Origin: Candidatus Aminicenantota bacterium
GTDB lineage: Bacteria; Acidobacteriota; Aminicenantia; Aminicenantales; Aminicenantaceae
NCBI GenBank assembly: GCA_016783445.1
Contig: JADHWO010000019.1
Span: 1 to 36,320 of the forward strand
Direction of reading: 5' to 3'
DNA length: 36,320 nucleotides
Part shown: piece by piece, positions 23,957-33,460 of the stretch
Layout: each line of letters starts with the position of its first letter
Position numbering within the stretch: the stretch's first letter is position 1
Translations under genes and position numbers: made by a program
The notes under the pieces: model-generated
What the model was told of the DNA's origin: nothing
The model's input: only the letters and a program-made list of their open reading frames with translations
Databases searched by the model: none

Positions 23957-26026
23957 ATGACATTACTCAAGTTAATTCCTTATTCCTTTATTTTAGGTCT
24001 CTTGGGACTATTTTTTGCAATTCTCCTCTATTTTTTAATCAAAAGATACCCAAAGGGAACAAAAACCATGAATGATATCGCAGAAGCGGTTCATTCCGGT
24101 GCAATGACTTTTTTAAGAAGAGAATACAGCTATATCTCAATTTTTGTTATTTTGCTTTTCGCTGTACTCTGGAAATTCTTCTCCATCTATACGAGTCTTG
24201 CCTTTTTTACTGGTGCCTTCTGCTCTATGTTTGCAGGATTTATTGGAATGAAAGCCTCTACACGTTCTGCGGTTCGGGCAACCCAGGGCGCAATTATGGG
24301 CGGAACCCCCACAGCTTTAACCATTGCATTCCAAGGCGGTGCAGTGATGGGAATTTCTGTAGCAGCACTTGGTGTTGCAGGAATCAGTATTTTTTACTTT
24401 TTTACAAAAGACCCTGTAATCATAAACGGCTTTGCCATGGGTGCCAGCTCCGTAGCACTTTTTGCTCGAGTGGGAGGTGGGATTTTCACCAAGAGCGCGG
24501 ATGTTGGCGCAGACCTTGTGGGCAAGGTTGAAGCAGGCATCCCAGAAGACGACCCACGTAATCCAGGTGTTATTGCTGATAATGTCGGCGACAATGTTGG
24601 AGACACAGCGGGCATGGGAGCTGATCTGTTTGAATCTTATGTGGGCTCTGTAATAGCATCAATAGCCATAGGTTCTACTTTAACTCCCGCATTAAATTAT
24701 ATGTCCCTTCCCTTGCTTTTAATTGGCGTAGGCCTTCTCTGCTCGGTTTTAGGAGTCTTTTCCATTAACATTTTAAAAAAATTCAGCCCTCAATCAGCTC
24801 TGAGGAATGTATATTATATAAGCAGCCTATTGTTTTTAGGAGGAGCTTTTTTTTCAGTAAAGGTCCTTCTGGGAGACTTAAACGTTTTCTGGGCGGTATT
24901 AAGCGGGATGCTCTCCGGAGTCTTGATAGGACTGGAAAGTGAGTATTTTACTTCTGGCCCTCCTATTAAAACTATAGCCAGGACAGCCCAAACAGGAAGC
25001 GCCACCACGATCATTACGGGACTTGCCGTAGGCTTTCAGAGCACAATCCTCCCTCTGCTCACTATAGCAGCCGCCATATTTATTTCTTATAAACTATCAG
25101 GACTTTATGGAATAGCTCTTTCGGCAGTGGGAATGCTGGCAACTATTGGCATTGTCATGTCCACTGACTCTTATGGACCTATTGCAGACAACGCAGGTGG
25201 TATAGCGGAAATGTCCAAGGCAGGCCCTAATATCAGAAAAATAACAGATAAACTTGATTCTCTAGGCAACACTACAGCAGCTATTGGAAAGGGATTTGCA
25301 ATAGGATCTGCTGCCTTAACAGCTCTGGCTCTTTTCTCTGCCTACCAAAACACAGTAAATTTATACCTGAAAAAAGCAGGTGAAGAATTGTTAAAAATTA
25401 GCTTAACCAATGTTGAGACTGTCATCGGTCTTCTTCTCGGAGCCTTATTGCCTTTTATTATCGCTTCTCTAACACTAAAAGCAGTAGGAAAAAACTCTGA
25501 TAAAATGGTCGTCGAGATAAGGAGACAGTTTAAAGAAATAAAAGGATTAATGGAAGGAAAAGCAAGGCCTGATTCTGACCGCTGCATAGATATAGTAACC
25601 CGTGGTGCCCTGGCAGAAATGATACTGCCAGGACTTCTTGCTATTATTGCTCCACTTCTTGTTGGTTTTTTTATAGGGCCTGAATCTCTAGGCGGATTTC
25701 TGGCAGGAGCGACTGCAACCGGAGTTCTTATGGGAATTTTTATGGCAAATGCTGGAGCTGCCTGGGATAACGCCAAAAAATGGATAGAGGAAGGAAACCT
25801 GGGAGGTAAAGGGACAGAAGTCCACGCAGCCTCTGTTATCGGTGACACTGTTGGTGATCCCTTAAAAGATACTGCTGGCCCTTCAATGAATATTTTGATC
25901 AAGCTTATGGCTGTTGTCAGTCTTGTTTTTGCCCCCGCGATCGTTAAATTTTATTTATCTCATCTATCTGATTCAACTCTCCTTGTTAGCCTGGTACGCC
26001 ACTTCTTTGATCTTCATATAATTTGA
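23957..26026 (+). CDS. hppA: Membrane-bound ion-pumping pyrophosphatase, K+-dependent type
   Basis: This protein of about 689 residues has some sixteen membrane helices. It hydrolyses pyrophosphate and pumps H+ or Na+ across the inner membrane. The substrate site is clear: [11 protein letters not shown], then the aspartate-rich [19 protein letters not shown], and the C-terminal [24 protein letters not shown] carries alanine where K+-independent enzymes have lysine, so K+ activation is expected. The ATG at 23957 is preferred over a TTG at 23942 because AGGGA ends 5 nt before it. The gene appears monocistronic, and the -35 box of the next promoter overlaps its stop codon. The choice between Na+ and H+ is not resolved here. 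Confidence 0.96.
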   Translation: MTLLKLIPYSFILGLLGLFFAILLYFLIKRYPKGTKTMNDIAEAVHSGAMTFLRREYSYISIFVILLFAVLWKFFSIYTSLAFFTGAFCSMFAGFIGMKASTRSAVRATQGAIMGGTPTALTIAFQGGAVMGISVAALGVAGISIFYFFTKDPVIINGFAMGASSVALFARVGGGIFTKSADVGADLVGKVEAGIPEDDPRNPGVIADNVGDNVGDTAGMGADLFESYVGSVIASIAIGSTLTPALNYMSLPLLLIGVGLLCSVLGVFSINILKKFSPQSALRNVYYISSLLFLGGAFFSVKVLLGDLNVFWAVLSGMLSGVLIGLESEYFTSGPPIKTIARTAQTGSATTIITGLAVGFQSTILPLLTIAAAIFISYKLSGLYGIALSAVGMLATIGIVMSTDSYGPIADNAGGIAEMSKAGPNIRKITDKLDSLGNTTAAIGKGFAIGSAALTALALFSAYQNTVNLYLKKAGEELLKISLTNVETVIGLLLGALLPFIIASLTLKAVGKNSDKMVVEIRRQFKEIKGLMEGKARPDSDRCIDIVTRGALAEMILPGLLAIIAPLLVGFFIGPESLGGFLAGATATGVLMGIFMANAGAAWDNAKKWIEEGNLGGKGTEVHAASVIGDTVGDPLKDTAGPSMNILIKLMAVVSLVFAPAIVKFYLSHLSDSTLLVSLVRHFFDLHII

Positions 26027-26051
26027 TATTCTTTCCTATTTCAGTTATAAT
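26023..26051 (+). promoter_or_regulatory. Near-consensus promoter of nusA-infB operon
   Basis: TTGATA (26023-26028), a 17-nt spacer and perfect TATAAT (26046-26051) lie 48 nt before the nusA ATG. The -35 box overlaps the hppA stop codon. Confidence 0.8.
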
Positions 26052-26099
26052 TCTCGCCTCTTTAGACTCCATGTAAGTAAGTATAATTGAGGCACAAAG

Positions 26100-27128
26100 A
26101 TGAAGGTCAACGTGTGGAATACAATTCTACAACTCAGCAAAGAAAAAGGAGTGGAGACTGATGTCATCGTAAATGCTATCAAAGAATCCCTTAAAGTTGC
26201 CTCATCCCAATACTTTAACAATAACGAAAAAATTAATATCCATTTCCTTCCTGGGAAGGGTGAATTAAGAGTCTTTACTGTCAAAAAAGTATGTGAAAAA
26301 CCACAAAATCTCGCGACTGAAATCCCTCTCGAAGACGCAAAAGAAATCGATGCCAAAGCAAAAATCGGAAGTTCTATTGAGATTGACCTCCCTTCAGATA
26401 CTTTAGGCCGCATTGCAGCCCAATCTGCCAAAAAGGTTATTTTTCAAAAAGTGAGGATCGCTGAGCAAGAAAAAATTTATGACCTCTTTGCTCCCCGGCT
26501 CGGAGAAATTGTAACGGGTGTTCTTAGAAGGTTCGAGACGAACAATAATATGATTCTTGAAGTAAATAAGACTGATGTGTTTTTTCCTTTTCGAGAAATG
26601 CTGAAAAATGAAAAGTTCACGAGGGGAGATAGAGTTAAGGCTGTAATCACCCAGGTCCGGAGAGATAATAAGGGCCCCCAGGTCTCTGTTTCCAGGATTG
26701 ATCCTAAATTTCTGACAAAACTCTTGGAACTGGAAATCCCTGAAATAGCTAACGGCGTGATTGAAATAAAAGATATCGTCCACCAGCCTGGAGAAAGAGC
26801 AAAAGTAGCGGTCCTTACAAAAGAGAAAGATATTGATCCTATAGGGGCCTGCATAGGAGTAAAAGGCAACAGGATCATGGCCATCAGCAAAGAATTACAA
26901 GGAGAAAAAATCGACATTATAGAGTGGTCAGAAAACTCTCTAATTTATGCCAAAAATGCCTTAAGCCCAGCAAGAGTCACAAAGGTCTTTATCCTTGATA
27001 AAGAAGAAAAAATCATGCAGGCAATTTTACCAAAAGACCAGCTCTCCCTCGCGATTGGCAAAAAGGGAATTAATGTCAGGCTTGCATCTAGGCTTATCGG
27101 CTGGAAAATTGAAATCAAGGAAGAATAA
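26100..27128 (+). CDS. nusA: Transcription termination/antitermination factor NusA
   Basis: This 342-residue protein binds RNA polymerase. It has the N-terminal NusA domain (1-125), an S1 domain (about 135-200, GEIVTGVLRRFE to GPQVSVSR) and two KH domains. The KH GxxG-type loops are GVKGNR and GKKGIN. It stops right after KH2 and lacks the acidic repeats of the 495-residue E. coli protein, a common form outside gammaproteobacteria. GAGG precedes the ATG. It heads the operon; rimP, often upstream of nusA, is absent here. Confidence 0.96.
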   Translation: MKVNVWNTILQLSKEKGVETDVIVNAIKESLKVASSQYFNNNEKINIHFLPGKGELRVFTVKKVCEKPQNLATEIPLEDAKEIDAKAKIGSSIEIDLPSDTLGRIAAQSAKKVIFQKVRIAEQEKIYDLFAPRLGEIVTGVLRRFETNNNMILEVNKTDVFFPFREMLKNEKFTRGDRVKAVITQVRRDNKGPQVSVSRIDPKFLTKLLELEIPEIANGVIEIKDIVHQPGERAKVAVLTKEKDIDPIGACIGVKGNRIMAISKELQGEKIDIIEWSENSLIYAKNALSPARVTKVFILDKEEKIMQAILPKDQLSLAIGKKGINVRLASRLIGWKIEIKEE

Positions 27129-27164
27129 GAAGGAAAGCCCTGAATCTGGAGAAGCGATAAACCA

Positions 27165-28967
27165 ATGGAAAAAAAAGAAAAGGAAAAGAAAACTAAGCCA
27201 AAACCTAAAACAAAAAAAACTACTGAAAAAAAAATCCAGTTAAGAGAGGGTCTTACTATAAAAGAGCTCTCAGAAAAGACAGGAGTCAAATCTAAAGAAA
27301 TCATAGAAAAGCTTACAGAAGGTGGTTACAACATAAGCGTCAATTATGTAGTCAACGAATCATTGGCGAGCGAAATTTCTAAGGAATTTGGTATTAACAT
27401 AGAATTGGTTTCAATTGAGAAAGAAATTCAAATCCAGGCAGAAAGCGATCCCAAAGAACTGACCTTAAGACCTCCTGTTGTCACCATAATGGGTCACGTC
27501 GATCACGGCAAAACTACAATTCTGGATGCTATTAGAGAATCAAATTTGGTTGGGAAAGAATCCGGGGGAATCACTCAGCATATCGGGGCATACAGAGTCT
27601 ATCATGACAAAAGGCCAATTACTTTTATCGACACCCCTGGCCATGAAGCTTTTACTCAATTAAGAGCACGTGGAGCAAAATTAACTGATATAGTGGTTCT
27701 GGTTGTTGCAGCAGATGATGGAGTTAAACCTCAAACAAAGGAAGCTATAAGCCATGCTAAAGATGCAGACGTTCCCATAATTGTTGCCATCAACAAGATT
27801 GACAAAGCTGAAGCCGATATTGACAAGGTCAAGCAGCAATTGTCAAAGGAAGGCCTGCTAGTAGAAGACTGGGGCGGCAAAGTTATCAGCGTTGATATCT
27901 CCGCAAAAGAAAAAACAAACCTGGATGATCTTTTAGATATGATCCTCCTCCTGGGCGACGTTATAGAAATCAAGGCCAACCTCAAAGTTAAAGCTCAAGG
28001 AGTCGTCCTGGAAGCCCGACTGGATGCCAAAAAGGGTGCAGTCGCCACGGTCATCCTTCAACATGGTATTCTTAGCCAGGGAGAGGCATTTATCTCCGGA
28101 ACCTGTTACGGAAAAACCAGGGCACTTTTTGATGAAAACGGAAAACCATTAAAAAAAGTCGAGCCCTCTATGCCTGTTGAAATATTAGGTTTTTCTAATG
28201 TCCCCGAAGCAGGAGATACTTTTCAAGCCGTCTCAGATTTGGAAACAGCTAAAGAAATCATCCAGTACAGGCTTTCCCAAATAAAAAAAGAAGAAACTCA
28301 AAGGCCTGAACACCTCACACTGGACGAACTATTCAAGAAAATTGAGGAGGGCGAAGTCAAGGGGCTCCCTCTTATCATTAAGACAGATGTTAAGGGTTCG
28401 GCAGAGGTTCTCACCAGCATTCTCCCCAATTTAAGCAGTGATACAATTAAAGTAAAAATTGTACATTCAGCCACAGGGAAGATTACCGAATCCGACGTTC
28501 TTCTGGCATCGGCATCAAACGCAATCATCCTTGGATACAATACCAAACCTGACCAGAAAATTCTGAACCTGGCTAAAAAAGAAAATGTAGAAATTAGAAC
28601 TTACAATGTTATTTATGAATTAACCGAAGACATAAAAAATGCCATGTCAGGTTTACTGGAGCCAATCATAAAGGAAACATACCTGGGAAGGGCTGAAATA
28701 AGAAGAATATTTAGCATTTCAAAGATTGGAGTTATTGCTGGTTGCTACGTTATTGATGGGAAAATCACTCGAAATGCAGAAACTAGAGTTATCAGAGACG
28801 AAAAAGTAATCCATCAAGGCCGAATATCTTCACTTAAACATCTAAAAAACAATGTTACTGAAGTCACCAAAGATTACGAATGCGGTATCCGCCTCGAAAA
28901 ATTTAAGGAAACCCAGGAAGGTGATATTATAGAAGCTTTTTTAACTGAAAAGGTAAAGCCAGAGTAA
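27165..28967 (+). CDS. infB: Translation initiation factor IF-2
   Basis: This 600-residue GTPase recruits fMet-tRNA to the 30S subunit. A Lys-rich N-terminus and a single IF2_N-like domain (about 25-82) precede the G domain: G1 GHVDHGKT (110-117), DTPGHEAF and NKID. Domains II to IV follow to EKVKPE. The N-terminal extension is much shorter than in E. coli (890 residues). ylxR and an L7Ae-like gene, often found between nusA and infB, are missing. Its stop codon lies in the loop of a terminator-like hairpin. Confidence 0.97.
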   Translation: MEKKEKEKKTKPKPKTKKTTEKKIQLREGLTIKELSEKTGVKSKEIIEKLTEGGYNISVNYVVNESLASEISKEFGINIELVSIEKEIQIQAESDPKELTLRPPVVTIMGHVDHGKTTILDAIRESNLVGKESGGITQHIGAYRVYHDKRPITFIDTPGHEAFTQLRARGAKLTDIVVLVVAADDGVKPQTKEAISHAKDADVPIIVAINKIDKAEADIDKVKQQLSKEGLLVEDWGGKVISVDISAKEKTNLDDLLDMILLLGDVIEIKANLKVKAQGVVLEARLDAKKGAVATVILQHGILSQGEAFISGTCYGKTRALFDENGKPLKKVEPSMPVEILGFSNVPEAGDTFQAVSDLETAKEIIQYRLSQIKKEETQRPEHLTLDELFKKIEEGEVKGLPLIIKTDVKGSAEVLTSILPNLSSDTIKVKIVHSATGKITESDVLLASASNAIILGYNTKPDQKILNLAKKENVEIRTYNVIYELTEDIKNAMSGLLEPIIKETYLGRAEIRRIFSISKIGVIAGCYVIDGKITRNAETRVIRDEKVIHQGRISSLKHLKNNVTEVTKDYECGIRLEKFKETQEGDIIEAFLTEKVKPE

Positions 28968-28984
28968 TATCTGGCTCTTTATTT
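28957..28984 (+). terminator. Terminator-like hairpin at end of infB
   Basis: AGCCAGA (28957-28963) pairs perfectly with TCTGGCT (28970-28976) around a 6-nt loop containing the infB stop codon, then CTTTATTT follows. It lies just before the DUF503 gene and may attenuate downstream transcription. The T run is interrupted. Confidence 0.5.
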
Positions 28985-28989
28985 CCTCA

Positions 28990-29271
28990 ATGATTATCGG
29001 CTTATTATCTTTAGAAATATACATCCCCTACTCCCATTCTTTAAAGGAAAAAAGAAAAAGGCTATCTAGCATTAGAGATCGATTAAAGAAAAGATACAAC
29101 GTGGCTTTTTCCGAGCTTGACTATCAGGACAAATGGCAAAGAGCAAAAATCGGAATAGTAACCCTCAACAACCAAAAAAGGCCTATAGAAAATATATTTA
29201 ATAAAATTATAGAGGATGCAGAGAAAAGCATAGACGGCCAGATCATCGATTACATAATCCAGTACTTTTAA
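28990..29271 (+). CDS. DUF503 family protein (YlxP-like)
   Basis: The 93-residue protein opens with the DUF503 pattern: MIIGLLSLEIYIPYSHSLKEKR, then RLSSIRDRLKKRYNVAFSELD. The family is a small ferredoxin-like fold found between infB and rbfA in many bacteria, sometimes called YlxP. Its function in ribosome maturation is suspected only. It follows infB by 22 nt with no obvious Shine-Dalgarno site, and ends before a 411-nt noncoding stretch. Confidence 0.88.
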   Translation: MIIGLLSLEIYIPYSHSLKEKRKRLSSIRDRLKKRYNVAFSELDYQDKWQRAKIGIVTLNNQKRPIENIFNKIIEDAEKSIDGQIIDYIIQYF

Positions 29272-29404
29272 TAACAAACAAAAATGAAAAAGAGTTAAGC
29301 TGGGAATGGAGGACAGGGATAATAAATAGCAAGAGGCGTAACAAAACTTGTAGCAAAATAACTGCCGGAATACTGTGATTTTTTTTGCTAACCTGGATTA
29401 TTCA

Positions 29405-29502
29405 CGAGTCGAGGTCGCCGTAGATGCAAGGCGTAAAGGATGAAGCTGTGGTGCTCCACCGCAAATCCTTTGCAACGAAGCAGATACGGTGAGATCGGCT
29501 CG
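29405..29502. repeat. Large imperfect hairpin between DUF503 gene and rbfA
   Basis: The left arm, 29405-29440 (starting CGAGTCGAGGTC), pairs imperfectly with the right arm 29466-29502 (ending GATCGGCTCG). A small GTGG/CCAC stem sits at the centre. The element is more GC-rich than its surroundings, which suggests a dispersed palindromic repeat unit. No second copy was found in this window. Confidence 0.6.
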
Positions 29503-29517
29503 CTCGAAGAGTAAAAA

Positions 29518-29640
29518 ATGCCGATGATTGATATAGATAAATTTAAAAAACAGAGTGATGTTCAAGAAATAATGTAAGATCATGCTAAAGAATTGATATT
29601 ATTAAGAGAGAATGATGGCATCGGCAGTTTTTATGCATAA
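29518..29640 (+). pseudogene. Possible gene remnant in the DUF503-rbfA gap
   Basis: Frame 29518-29577 reads MPMIDIDKFKKQSDVQEIM, then a stop. The same frame continues as DHAKELILLRENDGIGSFYA to a second stop at 29640. The composition looks coding-like, as if a short gene fragment had been interrupted. Inverted 7-mers (29519-29525 and 29620-29626) bracket it. No family was recognised and chance cannot be excluded. Confidence 0.25.
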
Positions 29641-29682
29641 TTCAGGCTAAATATATTCTAATATTCTGATAATATATCGATA

Positions 29683-30033
29683 ATGAATGTGACTCGAAGA
29701 CAGAAAAAAGTAGCCAGTTTAATAAAAAAGGAACTCAGCCGTCTTCTCATCGAAGGGATTCAAGATTCGTCATCTGGATTGATTACTATCACGAGGGTTG
29801 AAATGACCCCTGACTTAAAAACAGCCCACATATACCTGAGTTTTTTTGGTAGTGAACAACAAGAAGCCATCCTTGAGCTCTTACAAAACAAAAAAGGATA
29901 CCTGAGAAAATCTATTGCCTCTAAAGTTAAATTAAAGTATAATCCCATGCTAATTTTTTCTATTGATCAAAATCCTGAATATGAAAAAAAAATCGATAAG
30001 CTTTTAGAAGATATTAAAAAAAATGAAAAATGA
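29683..30033 (+). CDS. rbfA: 30S ribosome-binding factor A
   Basis: This 116-residue KH-like protein acts in late 30S maturation. Matching segments are RRQKKVASLIKKELSRLL at the N-terminus, ITITRVEMTPDLKTAHIYLSFFG in the middle, and YLRKSIASKVKLKYNPMLIF with YEKKIDKLLEDI at the end. Length is normal. There is no visible Shine-Dalgarno site. It overlaps the next gene by 11 nt. Confidence 0.95.
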   Translation: MNVTRRQKKVASLIKKELSRLLIEGIQDSSSGLITITRVEMTPDLKTAHIYLSFFGSEQQEAILELLQNKKGYLRKSIASKVKLKYNPMLIFSIDQNPEYEKKIDKLLEDIKKNEK

Positions 30034-31033
30034 TGCTGCAAATCTGATATGTAAAAAAATTCTCGAAAGTCAGCGTTTTGTTATTACTTCACACCTTAGA
30101 CCAGATGGTGATTCAATCTGCACGAGTCTTGCCTTGGCTTTTATAGGAGAACTCCTGGGAAAAGAAGTAGAGATTATAAATAAGGATAATACACCTTTTC
30201 CTATCAACCTGGTTCCTGATATTAAAAAAATAAAGATCGGTCAAATCCCGCCAGATAAATTTGATATGGTTATTCTCCTCGAATGTGCTAATGTCTCCCG
30301 GTCCGGACAAAAAAATATAAACGACTACTTCAAAATCAACATTGACCATCACTATTCTAACGATTATTATGCGGACATAAATTGGGTTGATCCGGAAACA
30401 TCAGCAGTAGCAGAAATGATCTACAGCCTGGGCGAAATATTAAAAGTGCGATTCACCCCTCAAATCGCCAATAATCTTTACTATGGGATCGTATCCGATA
30501 CAGGATCATTCCAATTTTCTAACACCAACGCAAAAAGCTTCGAAGTCTGCTACAAACTCATCAACCATGGAGCAAGCTCTATAAAGGTATCTGAGCTTCT
30601 CTTCAGCAACAATCGCCCAGAAAAAATTAAACTTTTAGGCCAGGTCCTCTCCACTCTACAGATGAACAAAAAAGGCAATATTGCCACTATCACTATGTTT
30701 AAAAAACACCTCGATTCCCTCAATCTTAAAGAAGTTGATACAGAAGACATCACAACATTAGCACGTTCTATTAAAGGAGTAGAAATAATTCTCTTTTTCA
30801 AAGAAATGGAAAAAGACACTTTTAGAGTTAGCATCAGGTCAAAGGGAACGGCATATGCTGTTTTTATTGCAGAATATTTTGGAGGCGGCGGACATCTTAA
30901 TGCCGCAGGTTTTACCGTCAAAGGCAAATACAAAAATTTACTGGAAGAAATCCCTGAGACTGTTAACAAACTTTTAAAAAAACAACCAAAAACTAAAGTT
31001 TCAGATAGACAGAAATACAGCGAACCCTATTAA
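30023..31033 (+). CDS. nrnA: DHH/DHHA1 phosphoesterase (NrnA-like oligoribonuclease/pAp phosphatase)
   Basis: The 336-residue protein has the DHH-family metal motifs HLRPDGDS (near residue 25), ECAN and IDHHYSND in the N-terminal domain. The DHHA1 substrate motif GGGGHLNAAG lies near the C-terminus. NrnA degrades nano-RNA and dephosphorylates 3'-phosphoadenosine 5'-phosphate. The position between rbfA and truB is the usual one. It overlaps rbfA by 11 nt, and truB starts 3 nt later. Confidence 0.93.
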   Translation: MKNDAANLICKKILESQRFVITSHLRPDGDSICTSLALAFIGELLGKEVEIINKDNTPFPINLVPDIKKIKIGQIPPDKFDMVILLECANVSRSGQKNINDYFKINIDHHYSNDYYADINWVDPETSAVAEMIYSLGEILKVRFTPQIANNLYYGIVSDTGSFQFSNTNAKSFEVCYKLINHGASSIKVSELLFSNNRPEKIKLLGQVLSTLQMNKKGNIATITMFKKHLDSLNLKEVDTEDITTLARSIKGVEIILFFKEMEKDTFRVSIRSKGTAYAVFIAEYFGGGGHLNAAGFTVKGKYKNLLEEIPETVNKLLKKQPKTKVSDRQKYSEPY

Positions 31034-31036
31034 GCC

Positions 31037-31978
31037 ATGGACGGGCTCATCCTTGTAGAAAAACCTCAAGACTATACATCTCATGATGTTGTTGTTGAGA
31101 TAAGAGACATTTTAAACAACAAAAAAGTCGGCCACTACGGAACTCTGGACCCTTTAGCTACGGGTCTTCTTTTACTCGCCGTAGGTAAAGCAACAAGGCT
31201 TTTTCCCTTTTTTTCCAAACTTGTTAAGGTTTATGAAGGCCAGATGAGATTAGGATTCTCCACCGATACATATGACTCTACTGGAAAGCCAACCTCATCA
31301 GAAAATAAGAAATATCCACAAAAAGGCATCCTTCTTAAGGCAATGAAAAAATTTGAAGGAGAGATCCATCAGATCCCTCCTCCTTTTTCTGCAAAAAAAT
31401 ATAAAGGAAAACCCTTGTATGAACTTGCCAGGAAAAAAAAGGAATTTGAACTAAGACCGAGTAAGATTTTTATCCATTTTTTTCAACTGATAAAATACAA
31501 TCGCCCTTTTATTGAATTTAAAGTTCGCTGCTCCTCTGGAACATACATCAGATCTCTCGCTTTTGATTTAGGCCAAAGCCTGAAGTGTGGAGCACATCTT
31601 TCTAAGCTTACCAGAACAGAAGTAGGTAATTTTCATATAAGGGAGAGCTTCACATTAGAAAATATAAAAAGATTCACTGAAGAAAAAAAGACCGGGGAGT
31701 TCTTTTTACCGCTCGAATTCCTTCTCCCAGAATTTCCAAAGATTATCCTCAAAGAAAGAGGATCAGTCTTGGCAAAAAATGGCAATAAAATATCTCCTGA
31801 AAATATATTAAAAATCATCCACGAAAAGACTTTTCAACCAAATATTCCTAATAAAGAAGAAAGCTTTTTCAGGATGTTTAGTCTTGAAGGAAAATTTCTT
31901 GCCGTTGCTAAAAAGGTACCGGAAATAAAATGTTTTCACCCTTTTATAGTTCTAAACTCAAGTAAAATAGAACCATAA
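31037..31978 (+). CDS. truB: tRNA pseudouridine-55 synthase
   Basis: This 313-residue enzyme makes pseudouridine 55 in the T loop of tRNAs. The catalytic aspartate is Asp38 in HYGTLDPLATGLL. Other signatures are the FEGEIHQIPPPFSAKKYKG segment and VRCSSGTYIRSLAFDLG. The C-terminal PUA-like region is present. It is tightly packed behind nrnA. Confidence 0.96.
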   Translation: MDGLILVEKPQDYTSHDVVVEIRDILNNKKVGHYGTLDPLATGLLLLAVGKATRLFPFFSKLVKVYEGQMRLGFSTDTYDSTGKPTSSENKKYPQKGILLKAMKKFEGEIHQIPPPFSAKKYKGKPLYELARKKKEFELRPSKIFIHFFQLIKYNRPFIEFKVRCSSGTYIRSLAFDLGQSLKCGAHLSKLTRTEVGNFHIRESFTLENIKRFTEEKKTGEFFLPLEFLLPEFPKIILKERGSVLAKNGNKISPENILKIIHEKTFQPNIPNKEESFFRMFSLEGKFLAVAKKVPEIKCFHPFIVLNSSKIEP

Positions 31979-31987
31979 ATTTTAACA

Positions 31988-33460
31988 ATGGTAAAAAAGG
32001 AAATATTCGCATCCCGCTGGGGAATTATTTTCGCAGGCCTGGGAATGGCGGTAGGAACTGGAAACATATGGCGTTTTCCTCGTATCGTCTCTCAACAAGG
32101 AGGAGGAGCTTTTATTATTGCGTGGATTATATTCCTCTTCCTCTGGTCTATTCCCCTCCTTATCATTGAAATATCCATCGGCAAGAAAACTCGACTGGGT
32201 GTGATCGGGTCCTTTGGGAAAATAATAGGAAAAAATTATGCCTGGATGGGAACTTTTGTCACTTTTGTCACAACCGCTATCATGTTCTATTATGCCGTGG
32301 TTACCGGCTGGTGCTTAAAATATTTCCTGGCAACATCTTTTCAAGGCTTGATCCAAAAAGATTCCACGGAATTTTGGAATTCTTTCACTTCCTCATGGGA
32401 GCCTGTCTTTTTCCATTTTGCAGCTATGGGAATTGGCGCCTTTATCATCTACGCAGGAGTTGTTAAAGGGATAGAAAGAGCAAATAAAATACTTATTCCT
32501 TCTCTATTTATTCTGCTTATAATAGCCTGTATTCGGTCCTTGACTCTTCCTTCTGCTTCCCAAGGTTTAAATTTTCTCTTTTCTCCGAATCTTGCCAGGC
32601 TAACTGACTACAAGCTCTGGCTTAATGCATTGACTCAATCTGCCTGGTCAACAGGGGCCGGCTGGGGATTGATACTTACTTATGCAGTTTATTCCCATAA
32701 AAAGGAAAACCCTGTTCTCACGTCCACAACACTTGGTTTTGGCAATAATCTTGCATCCCTCCTGGCAGCAGTGGCTGTTATTCCAACTGTTTTCTCCTTC
32801 TTCTCGGCGCAGAATCAATCCCAACAAAAAGCCCTTGAAGTGATGAAATCAGATAATCAAGGCCTGACTTTTATCTGGATTCCAAAGCTTTTCACGGAAA
32901 TCCCTGGAGGCTCTTTTTTTCTGGCTCTTTTCTTTCTCGCTCTCTCCTTTGCTGCCTTTTCTTCTCTTATATCCATGATGGAACTTGATACACGAATATT
33001 AATGGATGCGGGTTTATCAAGAAAAAAAGCCGTTTTGTTAATTACAATCTGCGCTCTCCTCCTCGGCTTTCCTTCCGCCATCAGCATGGGATTTTTTAAC
33101 AACCAGGATTGGGTCTGGTCATTTGGCTTAATGGTCAGCGGCCTTTTCTTCACAATTGTGTGTCTCAAGTATGGCCCAAAAAACTTCCGTCAAAAAATCA
33201 TCTCCACCCCAGAGAATAAAATTAAAGTTGGAAAATGGTTCGATATACTGGTATTCGTGTTACTTCCCATCCAGTTTGTAGCGATGCTTGGCTGGTGGCT
33301 CTGGAAGAGCTACTCCGATAATCCCCATAACTGGTTTAAAATATTTTCCCCATTCTCTTTAGGCACAATCCTTTTCCAATGGTCTCTTGCACTCGGCTTA
33401 TTTATTCTTTTAAATAAAATCATCACAAAAAAAATCTTTTTGGATAAAAATGAGACTTGA
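31988..33460 (+). CDS. Sodium:neurotransmitter-symporter family (NSS/SNF) transporter
   Basis: The 490-residue membrane protein begins with the NSS signature WGIIFAGLGMAVGTGNIWRFPR, the unwound TM1 that binds Na+ and substrate in LeuT. About eleven to twelve helices follow. Bacterial members import amino acids with Na+. An overlapping 31-residue MetS-like gene at its 3' end suggests a MetP-type methionine/alanine importer, but the substrate is not proven. It follows truB by 9 nt and may be read through from that operon. Confidence 0.92.
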   Translation: MVKKEIFASRWGIIFAGLGMAVGTGNIWRFPRIVSQQGGGAFIIAWIIFLFLWSIPLLIIEISIGKKTRLGVIGSFGKIIGKNYAWMGTFVTFVTTAIMFYYAVVTGWCLKYFLATSFQGLIQKDSTEFWNSFTSSWEPVFFHFAAMGIGAFIIYAGVVKGIERANKILIPSLFILLIIACIRSLTLPSASQGLNFLFSPNLARLTDYKLWLNALTQSAWSTGAGWGLILTYAVYSHKKENPVLTSTTLGFGNNLASLLAAVAVIPTVFSFFSAQNQSQQKALEVMKSDNQGLTFIWIPKLFTEIPGGSFFLALFFLALSFAAFSSLISMMELDTRILMDAGLSRKKAVLLITICALLLGFPSAISMGFFNNQDWVWSFGLMVSGLFFTIVCLKYGPKNFRQKIISTPENKIKVGKWFDILVFVLLPIQFVAMLGWWLWKSYSDNPHNWFKIFSPFSLGTILFQWSLALGLFILLNKIITKKIFLDKNET

